A DNA stretch of 64,000 nt from M269 sp964640795 (GCA_964640795.1 CAZXIN010000007.1:1-64000); one strand, 5' to 3'; positions 44,104 to 52,447 are shown, counted from the first letter of the stretch. Numbers and translations are program-made. Notes: generated by a model from the letters alone, not told the origin.

Positions 44104-45612
44104 CTAACGAAGTGAGAGCTTAGCTGCTTGAATAGCCAACCCTTCACATACAGAGTTAAAGGCGTCGCCTTCCATAACGGGTAAATGCGGTAACATGATG
44201 TCTTGTAGCTCTTTTTTGACTATCGGTGACAAGCTCATACCGCCAGTGATAAACAACATTTCGGGCTCTTCATTGCTCTTTTCCAAACACTCTGTGACTA
44301 ACCCTTTGACTCGTCTTAACCAAGATTGCATGGAGTGATCAAGCTCATCTGTGGTGATCCTGACGTCGTAGTCTGCCTCGATGTAATGCAAAGGTAGGGT
44401 GATTTCTCTTTTAGTCGACAACAACTCTTTAGCTAAACGAGATGAGTTAACCAACCTCGCAGAGAATTTTTCTTCTTGCACAACCAATAAGCGTTCCAAT
44501 AGCTTAGGCTCTTTAACCATAGATTTAGTTTGTGCAATATCGAGCCAATACTCCTCAGAGAAAAAGTTATTCAGTCTGGGAATATCGTCAACCGCGCACA
44601 TGTCAGAATAAAAAGTGGGGGGTACAGGTAAACCTTTAAGCGTGGAAATACCCAACCCCATCGTTGGTGCAATGGATTTCTTGATGAGATTCTTATCGCA
44701 TTCCATACCGCCTAAGCGTGTACCAGTCACAGAGAGCACATCTTGTTGACGGTCTAGGTTCGCCAGTTTTTCAGGTGATAATTTGATGTTACAAATATCA
44801 GTTGTACCACCACCAATATCAACCACCAGCACGTTGGTGTGCTTGTTAAGTGTACGCTCTATTTTATAGGCCGCTGCAATAGGTTCTTCCAAAAAGCTTA
44901 CTTTGCTAAAACCGGCCGCTTTTGCCGCTTGCGTCATAATTTCAATCGCTTGGTTGTTCCCCTCTTGACCTCGAGTTCCGTGGAATTTAACAGGACGACC
45001 AATAACAGCAGTATCAACAGGTTGCTTTAATTGTTGCTCCGCACTTAGTCGAAAAAATGCCAATTGTTTCGCTATCAAACCAGCGAACGCTTGCTGCTGA
45101 CCAGCCACTAAGTTAGCACCAAGGAAGTTTTTAGGTGAATAAATAAGGCGGCCTTTTTCGGGCATTTTTAAGTAACGTGCGAAACCCTCTTCACCAAATG
45201 CGAATTCACCAGTTTCTACCAGTCGTTGTAGTGGAATATCCTCCACTGTCATATCTTTGAGCAAGATTTGAATGGCTTTGCGTTGTATCGCAGGTAAGTT
45301 ATGAAACTCCGCTCGTAAATCGTCTATTTTTTTGCTGTAGAGGCGCTTTTCTCTCGGATCTTGGGTTTCGTAGTAATTATCTTTTGCTTTGTCGATTTGC
45401 TCTGAAATAGTGCGCTTTATTTGCGAAACCTTGGCTTCTACAACCGAGGCCGGTGGTACTGGCAAGTCATCCTTATAATAAATAAAGACAGATGAGCGGA
45501 TTTTATTAACAGCTTCTAGACTAGGATCGAGTTTGATGTAGTGATGCTCTTGCCCATCAAAATAAACGACCTCGGAGTTTGAGGTCCCATAATCTATACC
45601 TATTGCTGCCAT
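44104..45612 (-). CDS. Hsp70-family protein with N-terminal helical insertion (second paralogue)
   Basis: A 502-residue Hsp70/actin-fold ATPase. Phosphate-1 is GIDYGTSNSE, phosphate-2 VVDIGGGTTDICN, adenosine motif FITGGMSLSPIV. It shares IYSPKNFLGANL and VIGRPVKFHGTRGQEGNNQA with the YegD-like gene at 4.8 kb. It differs by an insertion of about 60 residues (about 55-115), charged and helical, between the first strand-pair and the next motif. No substrate-binding domain. It is divergent from the RES-Xre toxin-antitoxin pair with 171 bp between. Confidence 0.85.
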   Translation of the reverse strand: MAAIGIDYGTSNSEVVYFDGQEHHYIKLDPSLEAVNKIRSSVFIYYKDDLPVPPASVVEAKVSQIKRTISEQIDKAKDNYYETQDPREKRLYSKKIDDLRAEFHNLPAIQRKAIQILLKDMTVEDIPLQRLVETGEFAFGEEGFARYLKMPEKGRLIYSPKNFLGANLVAGQQQAFAGLIAKQLAFFRLSAEQQLKQPVDTAVIGRPVKFHGTRGQEGNNQAIEIMTQAAKAAGFSKVSFLEEPIAAAYKIERTLNKHTNVLVVDIGGGTTDICNIKLSPEKLANLDRQQDVLSVTGTRLGGMECDKNLIKKSIAPTMGLGISTLKGLPVPPTFYSDMCAVDDIPRLNNFFSEEYWLDIAQTKSMVKEPKLLERLLVVQEEKFSARLVNSSRLAKELLSTKREITLPLHYIEADYDVRITTDELDHSMQSWLRRVKGLVTECLEKSNEEPEMLFITGGMSLSPIVKKELQDIMLPHLPVMEGDAFNSVCEGLAIQAAKLSLR

Positions 45613-45706
45613 TGTTACCTACACATTTTTAAATTCGGTCGCGGATTGTAATGTAAAAATATTTGCAGTTCATTAGTTGTTTGATCCAAATGAAACAAGC
45701 AAGCAA

Positions 45707-45754
45707 TACAAATTTGTACTTTAATTTTACAAAAATCCAATTCTAGACTAAACT
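45707..45754 (+). promoter_or_regulatory. Promoter of the RES-Xre operon with adjacent palindrome
   Basis: TTTACA (45726-45731), a 17-bp spacer and TAAACT (45749-45754) make a plausible sigma-70 promoter. Just upstream is the perfect 12-bp palindrome TACAAATTTGTA (45707-45718), and ACTAAACTAAACT runs through the -10. These are candidate autoregulation sites for the Xre antitoxin. Confidence 0.5.
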
Positions 45755-45783
45755 AAACTTAGGTAACGAGATAGGAGTGAGCC

Positions 45784-46173
45784 ATGGCTCTTAAAACACA
45801 AGTCCACCAAAGCTTTGATCATCGCGATATTACCCGCGTCGCTATCTCCACTTTTTTCAATATCATGGAGAAGTGGTCTGTCAAAAATGATCATCAAAAA
45901 GTCTTACTAGGACAGCCATCTAATGGCACATTCTACACATGGAAAAAATCACAAGTCGTTAAGTTACCGCACGACACCTTAGAGCGTATCTCTTACCTTA
46001 TGGGGATATACAAATCCCTCGCCATTATCTTTACCAACAAAGACCAAGCTAATACGTGGATAAACAAGCCAAACGAAAGGTTTGACGGCAAAAGTGCGCT
46101 TGAATACATGCTTAATGGCAGCATTATCCACCTTGCCGATGTGAGACGTTATTTAGATGCCCAACGTGGATAA
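45784..46173 (+). CDS. Xre/ParS-type antitoxin of a RES-Xre system
   Basis: A 129-residue antitoxin with an N-terminal helix-turn-helix-like region (DITRVAISTFFNIMEKWSVKNDHQKVLLGQPSNGTFYTWKK) and the C-terminal MbcA/ParS/Xre toxin-binding domain seen in LERISYLMGIYKSLAIIF, LEYMLNGSIIHLADVRRYLDAQRG. It should neutralise the RES toxin and repress its own promoter. AGGAGTG precedes the ATG. It overlaps the toxin gene by 17 bp. Confidence 0.9.
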   Translation: MALKTQVHQSFDHRDITRVAISTFFNIMEKWSVKNDHQKVLLGQPSNGTFYTWKKSQVVKLPHDTLERISYLMGIYKSLAIIFTNKDQANTWINKPNERFDGKSALEYMLNGSIIHLADVRRYLDAQRG

Positions 46174-46843
46174 ACTCATTCCACCGAATACAGAGAAACT
46201 ATACCGTATTATCTCAAGCCAATTTCCTCCGGTCAGCGTTTTTGAGGATGTTACATCACCTGCGGATTTGGATATCGCTTTTCATATTGAATCTCTAACG
46301 AATGATTACATTCAAAATGAAGTTGGCAACTTAAGCCTTGTTGCACAAGAAGACATGGTTTTAGGCCCAGGCTCAACGCCGTTAATGGCTGCTTTTACAC
46401 ATATTGGTAAACCTAGTCGATTTACTAGTGGACAAGACTACGGTGTTTATTATGCCGGAAACTCCCTCGAAACAGCGATTAACGAAACCATCTACCATCA
46501 AGAAATCTTTTTACGTGCTACAGATGAACCTGACACAGCATTAACTATGCGTTGTTATACCAATCACAGATTGGTCGATATGCTTGACATAACCGACAGT
46601 CAATACGCGCATTTACATACCAATGACTATAGTGTGTCTCAAGTCTTTGGTAGTCAGCAGCGTGACGAGGGACATCATGGTATTTATTACAATAGTGTGA
46701 GACATAAAGGTGGCTATTGCATAGCGGCGTTTAAACCCAGAGCCTTGTCTATTCCAAAGCAAGCCGGCCACTATCAATACCAATATCAGCAAGCACAGGC
46801 AAAAGTCACACATATATTTCGTCTGGAGAATGTGTCTTTTTAG
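46157..46843 (+). CDS. RES-domain toxin (NAD-degrading type)
   Basis: A 228-residue RES toxin. Signature residues appear as YRIISSQFPP, FTSGQDYGVYYAGNSLETAINETIYHQE (Arg/Tyr/Glu region) and SQVFGSQQRDEGHHGIYYNSVRHKGGYCIAAFKP (Ser/Asn region). Characterised members deplete NAD+ when not bound by antitoxin. It is translationally overlapped with the Xre gene. Its last 70 bp and downstream flank are duplicated in decayed form at 49768-49857. Confidence 0.9.
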   Translation: MPNVDKLIPPNTEKLYRIISSQFPPVSVFEDVTSPADLDIAFHIESLTNDYIQNEVGNLSLVAQEDMVLGPGSTPLMAAFTHIGKPSRFTSGQDYGVYYAGNSLETAINETIYHQEIFLRATDEPDTALTMRCYTNHRLVDMLDITDSQYAHLHTNDYSVSQVFGSQQRDEGHHGIYYNSVRHKGGYCIAAFKPRALSIPKQAGHYQYQYQQAQAKVTHIFRLENVSF

Positions 46844-47249
46844 ACAGTCCCCTTTTAGACATATATTGTGTGAACGGCTTTTATCCGGTGGGTTTGCAAC
46901 ACCATCATCAAAACCTCCTCAGATGAAATAACACATGTACAACAAAGACCGCATTAGTTTTGTGGACAAATACCTAACTTTGCTCCCCCTCGTAGATACC
47001 TCCATTGCCTGTAAATAATAAAGTATTAGCTATGTATCCTTTTAATACATCACTAACTCGGTCAAGAATCACTCATAAATGACTAAATCAGCATACTTAA
47101 GCCATTTATAAGCTCTCAAAACGCGTTTTGAGAAGTTAAACCGAGAACTCTTATTATTATTGGCCCTCCTGACATAACGCTATGCTCCTCACAAATAAAG
47201 ATGAAGCATAGTGTTTATGGAATTTATTCAGTCAACATTGGAGTCATCA
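46844..47249. other. Spacer with dispersed repeat and perfect palindrome
   Basis: About 400 bp. Positions 46863-46928 hold one copy of a dispersed repeat. TCTCAAAACGCGTTTTGAGA (47114-47133) is a perfect 20-bp palindrome that would form a GC-poor cruciform or a dimer site upstream of the serine hydrolase gene. No gene seen. Confidence 0.5.
46863..46928 (+). repeat. Dispersed repeat copy 1
   Basis: Starts with a REP-like half (TTGTGTGAACGGCTTTTATC) and continues CCGGTGGGTTTGCAACACCA followed by TCATCAAAACCTCCTCAGAT. The second copy is at 51241-51306 with the same order of sub-motifs. This places repeat copies downstream of the RES toxin and upstream of the cyclase lipoprotein. Confidence 0.55.
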
Positions 47250-48341
47250 ATGCAAGTCAAAGTTCCTATCATCTTCATTCTCTTTTTCACCATGCTCGGT
47301 TGTACAAGTCGAGGGGCTTATACCGGCGTAGAGTGGCAAAAGCATGCATCGGTTGAATCCCAAGGCTTTGACCCAAAAAAACTTGAACGGTTAAGTCAAT
47401 ATTTAACCAGAGTAGATGAAACAGCAGGTTTTATGGTCATTCATGACGGTAAAGTACTATATGAATATGGTGACTTATCTGAAATTGGTTACGTTGCTTC
47501 TGTTCGTAAAAGTATGTTGAGCATGTTGTACGGTAAATACGTTGATGATGGCACAATCGATCTCAATCAAACAATCGAGGAGCTAGGTATTGATGATGTA
47601 CAGGGATTGTTACCTATAGAAAGACAAGCGAAGGTTAAACATTTGATTACTGCGCGTTCAGGTGTATACCATCCTGCTGCCAATGGCGGCTATGACAAAA
47701 GTTTTGCAGAATTAAGAGGGACCAAAAACCCTGGCGATAACTTTGTTTATAACAATTGGGATTACAACGTTGCTGGCTATGTTTTTGAGAAAAAGGTGGG
47801 CCAGAGCATATATGAAGAACTTGAACAACAACTTGCCATTCCTTTAGGGTTCCAAGATTGGAACATCAAAAACCAACGAAAATTATACAAAAACAGTGTT
47901 TCACGCTACCCGGCTTATCACGTTTATGTGTCGACGAGAGACATGGCGAAGATTGGACAGCTAATGCTTAATAAAGGTAAATGGGATAACAAGCAGCTTA
48001 TCTCAGAATCTTGGGTTGCTGAATCAACGAAGCCCGTAACGACACAACAGGAAATGCTTGAAAGGTATGGTGATCAAGGGGAACGTGCACCAAATTATTC
48101 ATACTCCTCTATGTGGTGGAATTTCGATGAATTTCGAGGTGACAAACGGTACAAGGGTTCTTATTTAGCTGATGGCTGGGGCGGCGAGTACATTTTGGTT
48201 ATTCCAGAAATGAAATTAGTTATTGTACACAAAGCTAATGTCAGCAAATTAGTTAAAATTGGCTTATTTAAAGGAGGTATATCAAAGTCTACCTTTCATA
48301 CAATGGCGCATATGGTAATGGAAGCAAAAAACGATTCGTAG
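47250..48341 (+). CDS. Serine beta-lactamase-family lipoprotein hydrolase
   Basis: A 363-residue class C beta-lactamase/penicillin-binding-like hydrolase. The start at 47250 has GGAG 6 bp upstream and yields a lipoprotein signal (FILFFTMLGC). Catalytic motifs: SVRK (Ser-x-x-Lys) in VASVRKSMLS, YNNW (Tyr-x-Asn) in VYNNWDYNVAGYVF, and a C-terminal DGWGGEY loop in place of the usual HTG. Broad-specificity esterase or peptidase is more likely than antibiotic resistance. A 10-bp hairpin follows the stop. Confidence 0.82.
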   Translation: MQVKVPIIFILFFTMLGCTSRGAYTGVEWQKHASVESQGFDPKKLERLSQYLTRVDETAGFMVIHDGKVLYEYGDLSEIGYVASVRKSMLSMLYGKYVDDGTIDLNQTIEELGIDDVQGLLPIERQAKVKHLITARSGVYHPAANGGYDKSFAELRGTKNPGDNFVYNNWDYNVAGYVFEKKVGQSIYEELEQQLAIPLGFQDWNIKNQRKLYKNSVSRYPAYHVYVSTRDMAKIGQLMLNKGKWDNKQLISESWVAESTKPVTTQQEMLERYGDQGERAPNYSYSSMWWNFDEFRGDKRYKGSYLADGWGGEYILVIPEMKLVIVHKANVSKLVKIGLFKGGISKSTFHTMAHMVMEAKNDS

Positions 48342-48356
48342 TCCATTCAACAAAAT

Positions 48357-48381
48357 GGGGCTTATTAAATCAATAAGCCCC
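48357..48381. terminator. Hairpin after the serine hydrolase gene
   Basis: GGGGCTTATT (48357-48366) and AATAAGCCCC (48372-48381) form a perfect 10-bp stem with a 5-base loop, 16 bp past the stop. No T tract; probably a Rho-assisted or processed end. Confidence 0.65.
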
Positions 48382-48524
48382 AGCCGACTTTAATATCTAT
48401 CAAAGATTTATTTCAGCTTAAAATCGACTTTGTGGTATTTTAAAAAACTATGGGTGCATTCACAGCTGGAGTGGCAAGTACTTCCATATAGTCAATGCTT
48501 AGTCGAGAAGCCATATAAACTGCC

Positions 48525-49652
48525 ATGTCGTTTTCATTTCTAGATATTCTTTTAATTATCGGTATCACACAAGGTGTTGTAACCGCTTCTTTATTGTTGC
48601 TTTCAAAAGAAAAAAGAATCAGTAATACATTGTTAGCTTTAGCTATTCTGTCTTTCTGTTTTACCTCTTTTAAAGTACTTTTAAACTTTATGGGCGTCTA
48701 TAGTACCTTCACTTATAGTCGATTTATTCCTATCGCTACCGAGCTTGCTATTGCCCCGTTGTTTTACTTCTACCTTGTCGCACTAACCACTAAAGGTTTT
48801 GCCATAAATCTACAAGTTTTACGTCATTTCGCTCCTTTTATTGCCGCACAGTTATATGCTTTTAGTGTGTATTGGATGACATGGAACATACCAAGTGCGG
48901 CGATGCAAGACCAACTTGTTATCAAACACCACCATGATTTAATAAAATTGGTTGAAGATTATTTAACCCTTGCTTCTTTATTCATTTATCTTTTTTTAGG
49001 TTTTAAAAAATTCAAAGTATTTCAAAAGCAAGTTAAAGAAAGTACAGCAGATACTGCGTATCCTACATTGAGCTGGCTAAACAGCATCGTTATTTTATTC
49101 ACCTTACTCGGGATATTTTTCCTATTTAATATGGGATTAGAAGCAACACTAGATTTAGGTTCTCGTTCGCAAACTCATTGGCAACTCTATTTTGTTTACC
49201 TTTCGGGGATCATCTATTACTTGGGATTTTTGGGCTACCGGCAAAAAGCCCCCGATCTTGACCAAGTATTTGATCTTGGCGATAAACTACAAAATAAAAA
49301 AATATCACCGGAAAAAACAACTCAAATAGCCAAGGGGGTTCATCAGTTACTTGATGAAAGTCAGGTGTTCCTTGCCCCTTCCTTGAACGCACGACAAGTT
49401 GCAGAGCAGCTCAACATAAGCCAAACAAGCCTTTCTTTTGTTATCAATCAACATTTCGGTAAAAGCTTTAGAGAACTCATCAATGATTACCGTATTGAAG
49501 AGTCTAAGAAGCAACTATTAACGAATGAAAGCAAAGCGTCGGTGTTATCAATAGCGCTTCAATCTGGCTTCAATTCAGAAGCCAGCTTTTATCGTGTATT
49601 CAAGAAAAAGACCGGCATGTCACCCAAAGAATTCATCGCTCAACATGAGTAA
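48525..49652 (+). CDS. AraC-family regulator with multi-helix membrane N-terminus
   Basis: A 375-residue protein. The first 240 residues hold seven or so hydrophobic helices (for example LDILLIIGITQGVVTASLLLL and FIYLFLGF). The C-terminal 100 residues are an AraC/XylS double helix-turn-helix: NARQVAEQLNISQTSLSFVINQHFGKSFRELINDYRIEESK and VLSIALQSGFNSEASFYRVFKKKTGMSPKEF. It is a membrane-bound one-component regulator. The neighbouring serine hydrolase is a possible target. Confidence 0.88.
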   Translation: MSFSFLDILLIIGITQGVVTASLLLLSKEKRISNTLLALAILSFCFTSFKVLLNFMGVYSTFTYSRFIPIATELAIAPLFYFYLVALTTKGFAINLQVLRHFAPFIAAQLYAFSVYWMTWNIPSAAMQDQLVIKHHHDLIKLVEDYLTLASLFIYLFLGFKKFKVFQKQVKESTADTAYPTLSWLNSIVILFTLLGIFFLFNMGLEATLDLGSRSQTHWQLYFVYLSGIIYYLGFLGYRQKAPDLDQVFDLGDKLQNKKISPEKTTQIAKGVHQLLDESQVFLAPSLNARQVAEQLNISQTSLSFVINQHFGKSFRELINDYRIEESKKQLLTNESKASVLSIALQSGFNSEASFYRVFKKKTGMSPKEFIAQHE

Positions 49653-49664
49653 ACAAGTACAATA

Positions 49665-49953
49665 CCCCTGTAGAAATATATTGTGGGAGAGGCCTTTAGC
49701 CGCGAATAGCTTATTAGGTTAACCACGATTCCCGGCTAAAGCCGGTCCCACAAGTAGCTTAGCTCACACTTATCATTACCATATAGCAGCAAGCGAAAGT
49801 CACACAGATACCCTGTCTGGAGAATGTGCCTTTTTAGCCCCTGTAGAGATATATTGTGAGAGCGGCCTTTAGCCACGAATAACTTATTAAGTGAGTCACT
49901 ATTCCCGGCTAAAGCCGGTCCCACAAGTAGTTTAGCTCACACTTATCAATACC
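49665..49953. repeat. Tandem duplicated REP-like (BIME-type) element
   Basis: Two 116-bp units, 49665-49780 and 49838-49953, repeat with a 173-bp period. Each holds two inverted REP arms, TGTGGGAGAGGCCTTTAGCC and (reversed) GGCTTTAGCCGGGAAT, around about 20 bp. Between the units sits a remnant of a RES toxin gene. The second unit runs into the last 8 bp of rsgA. Layout resembles Pseudomonas-style REP pairs. Confidence 0.75.
49768..49837 (+). pseudogene. Decayed 3' fragment of a RES toxin gene
   Basis: This stretch aligns with the last 75 bp of the RES toxin at 46.77-46.84 kb: AGCAAGC...AAGTCACACA, then GTCTGGAGAATGTG, CTTTTTAG. Small indels break the reading frame. After the stop the match continues into the flanking ATATATTGTG. 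It is too short to encode a toxin; it marks a past duplication or recombination. Confidence 0.7.
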
Positions 49954-50989
49954 CTTTTTTAATCTGACGTGAGCCTGCCAGCACCGATTTAATCGTTTTA
50001 CCAAACTGCTTATCTTTAGCACGTTTCTCATGCAGTGCAGCACTGTTCCTACCCTGTTCAGCTAATAGTTTTAGGTAGTTGGTTAAACGACGAGGGTCTA
50101 ACTCACCTGCTTGAATAGCTTGTTGAATAACACAGCCAGGTTCAGTGCGGTGCTGACAATCGCTAAACCTACACTGCTCTGCCAGTAAGTTAATGTCAGC
50201 AAAAGTTCGCTTGATACCGTCTTCACTATCGGCGAGCTGTATTTCGCGCATACCCGGTGTGTCAATCAACACGGCACCAGAAGACAAAAAATGCATTGAG
50301 CGAGCCGTCGTCGTATGTCGCCCCTTACTGTCATCTTCACGTATCGCTGCGGTTTCCTGTTCACCAACGCCAAGCAGCGTATTCACTAGTGTTGATTTAC
50401 CCACCCCAGACGAACCCAACACAGATAAGGTTTGTCCACATCGACACAACGCTAACAATGATTGGCAACTGACAGAATCAAGCGCATTGACAGATTCCAC
50501 CAGCATCATAGGGTCAAGTTGTTGCACCGCTCGACATTTATCAGCGACGTCATCACACAAATCACGCTTGGTTAAAACCACTATCGGCTCAACACCTGAC
50601 TCATGTGCCAGAGAGAGGTAACGCTCAATTCTATTGAGGTTAAAGTCATGATTTAACGAGCAGACGATAAACACTTTATCGACATTAGCAACAATCAGCT
50701 GTTCTTTAACTTTGCTACCTGCCGACTTACGCTTAAAAAGAGATTTACGTTCAAGCAGACGAACAAACTGTTGTTTATGGTCGAGCAACAACCAATCGCC
50801 AATAACCATATTAGGTAGAGAAGCTTTTATAGGTAAATGGAATACTCCCTGTTCAGTACCCAAAATATATTCATCACGATGATGTGTCGTCACACGTGCA
50901 ATGATTGTTTGTTCATACTCGTCGAGGTTAAGTTGTTGTTGAAAAAAGGGTTGCCACCCTAGTTGATTAAGAGATAACTGTGAACTCAT
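49946..50989 (-). CDS. rsgA: Ribosome small subunit-dependent GTPase A
   Basis: A 347-residue circularly permuted GTPase that helps mature the 30S subunit. An OB-fold N-terminus is followed by the permuted G motifs G4 (VLTKRDLCD), G1 (LGSSGVGKSTLVNTLLG) and G3 (DTPGMREIQL), then the zinc-binding region (CRFSDCQHRTEPGC). Its 3' end lies inside the second REP-like unit, so the terminal GSRQIKKGY may be affected by that duplication, though the length fits the family. Confidence 0.95.
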   Translation of the reverse strand: MSSQLSLNQLGWQPFFQQQLNLDEYEQTIIARVTTHHRDEYILGTEQGVFHLPIKASLPNMVIGDWLLLDHKQQFVRLLERKSLFKRKSAGSKVKEQLIVANVDKVFIVCSLNHDFNLNRIERYLSLAHESGVEPIVVLTKRDLCDDVADKCRAVQQLDPMMLVESVNALDSVSCQSLLALCRCGQTLSVLGSSGVGKSTLVNTLLGVGEQETAAIREDDSKGRHTTTARSMHFLSSGAVLIDTPGMREIQLADSEDGIKRTFADINLLAEQCRFSDCQHRTEPGCVIQQAIQAGELDPRRLTNYLKLLAEQGRNSAALHEKRAKDKQFGKTIKSVLAGSRQIKKGY

Positions 50990-51155
50990 TATCAGTCCTC
51001 ATGTACAAGCGTCGAGCTTGTATGCGTTTTCAAAAGAATTTGAAATGCATCGAAAAACAGGCGAGCGAAGCTGGCCTATATTCAATGCACGAGTAAGAGC
51101 GCACCGGGTAACAGGACAGGTAAATAGAGGGAAGTTGTGTTTGGTTAGAGCATGC

Positions 51156-51224
51156 TGATCTTTGCTGCACAGATTTTGTTCTAAATAACAAACAACTTAC
51201 TGCAAAACTGTACAGCAAAGATCA
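51156..51224. repeat. Long imperfect inverted repeat
   Basis: TGATCTTTGCTG (51156-51167) and CAGCAAAGATCA (51213-51224) are perfect 12-bp arms. Inner arms continue with CACAGATTTTG and CAAAACTGTA (one base bulged) around a 24-base loop. An outer GGTTA...TAACC pair (51142 and 51236-51240) extends the symmetry. It could be a small MITE-like remnant or a structured RNA. Confidence 0.55.
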
Positions 51225-51240
51225 ACACACCCTAATTAAC

Positions 51241-51306
51241 CCTTGTGAATACCAGCCTTTACCGGGTGGGTTTTCAACACAATCATCAATAACTCCTTAA
51301 ATAAAT
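51241..51306 (+). repeat. Dispersed repeat copy 2
   Basis: Pairs with 46863-46928: TTGTGAATACCAGCCTTTAC, CGGGTGGGTTTTCAACACAA, TCATCAATAACTCCTTAAAT. The same order and most bases are kept over about 65 bp, though the REP-like half is decayed. Confidence 0.55.
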
Positions 51307-51437
51307 AGTTAACACCCAAACTCTAGCAGTTTTGTGAATAAATGGCGAATAGACGTTACCTTTGATGCTCAATGCCTCTTTGGTATGATTATCAGAATTT
51401 CTCCTGTTTTCAGTCACTAACCCTAGAGTGTGAATTT

Positions 51438-52361
51438 ATGAAAAAACTGTTATTAATACTCGCTTTGAGTGTCAGCCTATTCGGCTGTGAGCAAAAAGAA
51501 ACGACACTTTGGGCGCTATACGACAACACACTCAAATCCGCTAAATATATCGATTTAACCCACGCTTTCGAACCTCAGCAAGCAGTTTGGCCTGCTTTCG
51601 GGCATGCTACCTTTGGACCAGCTAAAGCCGGTAGAGCGATTGAAGGTTATGTTAATGTGGGCGATGAATTTACTTATGAGAAGCATGGTTTTGTCGCGTC
51701 AGCATACACCATTCCAACGGATCAATATGGTACACAACTTGATCCTCCCGCACACTGGAACCCACTTGGTGCAACTATTAGTGATATTCCCCCAACTTAC
51801 TCCGTTCGTCCCTTAGTCGTCATTAATATTGCCGAGCAAGTAAAAGACGATCAAGGCTATCATCTACAAGTAGAGGATATTCTTGCATGGGAATCCAAGC
51901 ATGGCTCAATACCTAAAGGGTCTGTCGTGATGGTGCGATCTGACTGGTCTAAGAAATGGAGAGACATTGAGCGCTTCAACCAAAAACCTTTTCCCGGTGT
52001 CGGGTTAGATGCTTTGAAGTTCCTTCATTTGGAGCGAGAAATACTCTTTCATGGACACGAACCTTTAGATACCGACACAACGCCTAATTTGGAAGGTGAA
52101 TATTGGCTAATGCACAACAACTTCGCACAAGCAGAAGGTGTCACAAACCTCGATAAAGTACCGGAAAAAGGCGCGTTAATTGCCATAGGGTTCGCCAAGC
52201 CGCAAGGGGGTACCGGTGGTTTCGCCAGATTCATCGCCATAGCTCCACCAGAATGGAAGCACGGAGTTAGTGTCGACGACGTGTCCGGTGCTCCTTTAAG
52301 CACGCAAAGCTCACCTTTGGTCAGAGATCAATTAGGTGTCATGAGGCCAACTTCAAAGTAA
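51438..52361 (+). CDS. Cyclase-family (kynurenine formamidase-like) lipoprotein
   Basis: A 307-residue lipoprotein (LILALSVSLFGC). The body is a cyclase/formamidase-like fold: IDLTHAFEPQQAVWP, then TDQYGTQLDPPAHWNP, then VVMVRSDWSKKW and ILFHGHEPLDTD. Typical members have HxGTHxDxPxH for metal binding; here the first two histidines are replaced (QYGTQ) and only Asp and the last His remain. That is a recurrent variant, so the family call holds but a canonical metal site does not. Stand-alone gene; the start at 51438 is chosen for the signal peptide. Confidence 0.75.
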   Translation: MKKLLLILALSVSLFGCEQKETTLWALYDNTLKSAKYIDLTHAFEPQQAVWPAFGHATFGPAKAGRAIEGYVNVGDEFTYEKHGFVASAYTIPTDQYGTQLDPPAHWNPLGATISDIPPTYSVRPLVVINIAEQVKDDQGYHLQVEDILAWESKHGSIPKGSVVMVRSDWSKKWRDIERFNQKPFPGVGLDALKFLHLEREILFHGHEPLDTDTTPNLEGEYWLMHNNFAQAEGVTNLDKVPEKGALIAIGFAKPQGGTGGFARFIAIAPPEWKHGVSVDDVSGAPLSTQSSPLVRDQLGVMRPTSK

Positions 52362-52447
52362 CGCTACGTATTTGCTTACAGTGCAAAATTGAACACGAGT
52401 CGTCTCAATGATAATGTTTCGCCACATTTAAAGTAAGGGAGAAAGCC

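Larger units (their letters stand above)
50990..51437. other. Spacer with long inverted repeat and dispersed repeat
   Basis: About 450 bp. It contains the inverted repeat 51156-51224 and the dispersed repeat 51241-51306, listed separately, plus ACAAGC...GCTTGT (51005-51020) near the rsgA start. No gene seen. Confidence 0.4.

Noticed and set aside
47250..48341. Antibiotic-resistance beta-lactamase
   Set aside because: It has the fold but the third motif differs and it is a lipoprotein; such proteins are usually esterases or peptidases.
51605..51630. CAGCTAAAGCCGG inside the cyclase gene, resembling a REP arm
   Set aside because: It lacks the flanking GTGGGA sequence and sits in a conserved coding frame; coincidence.
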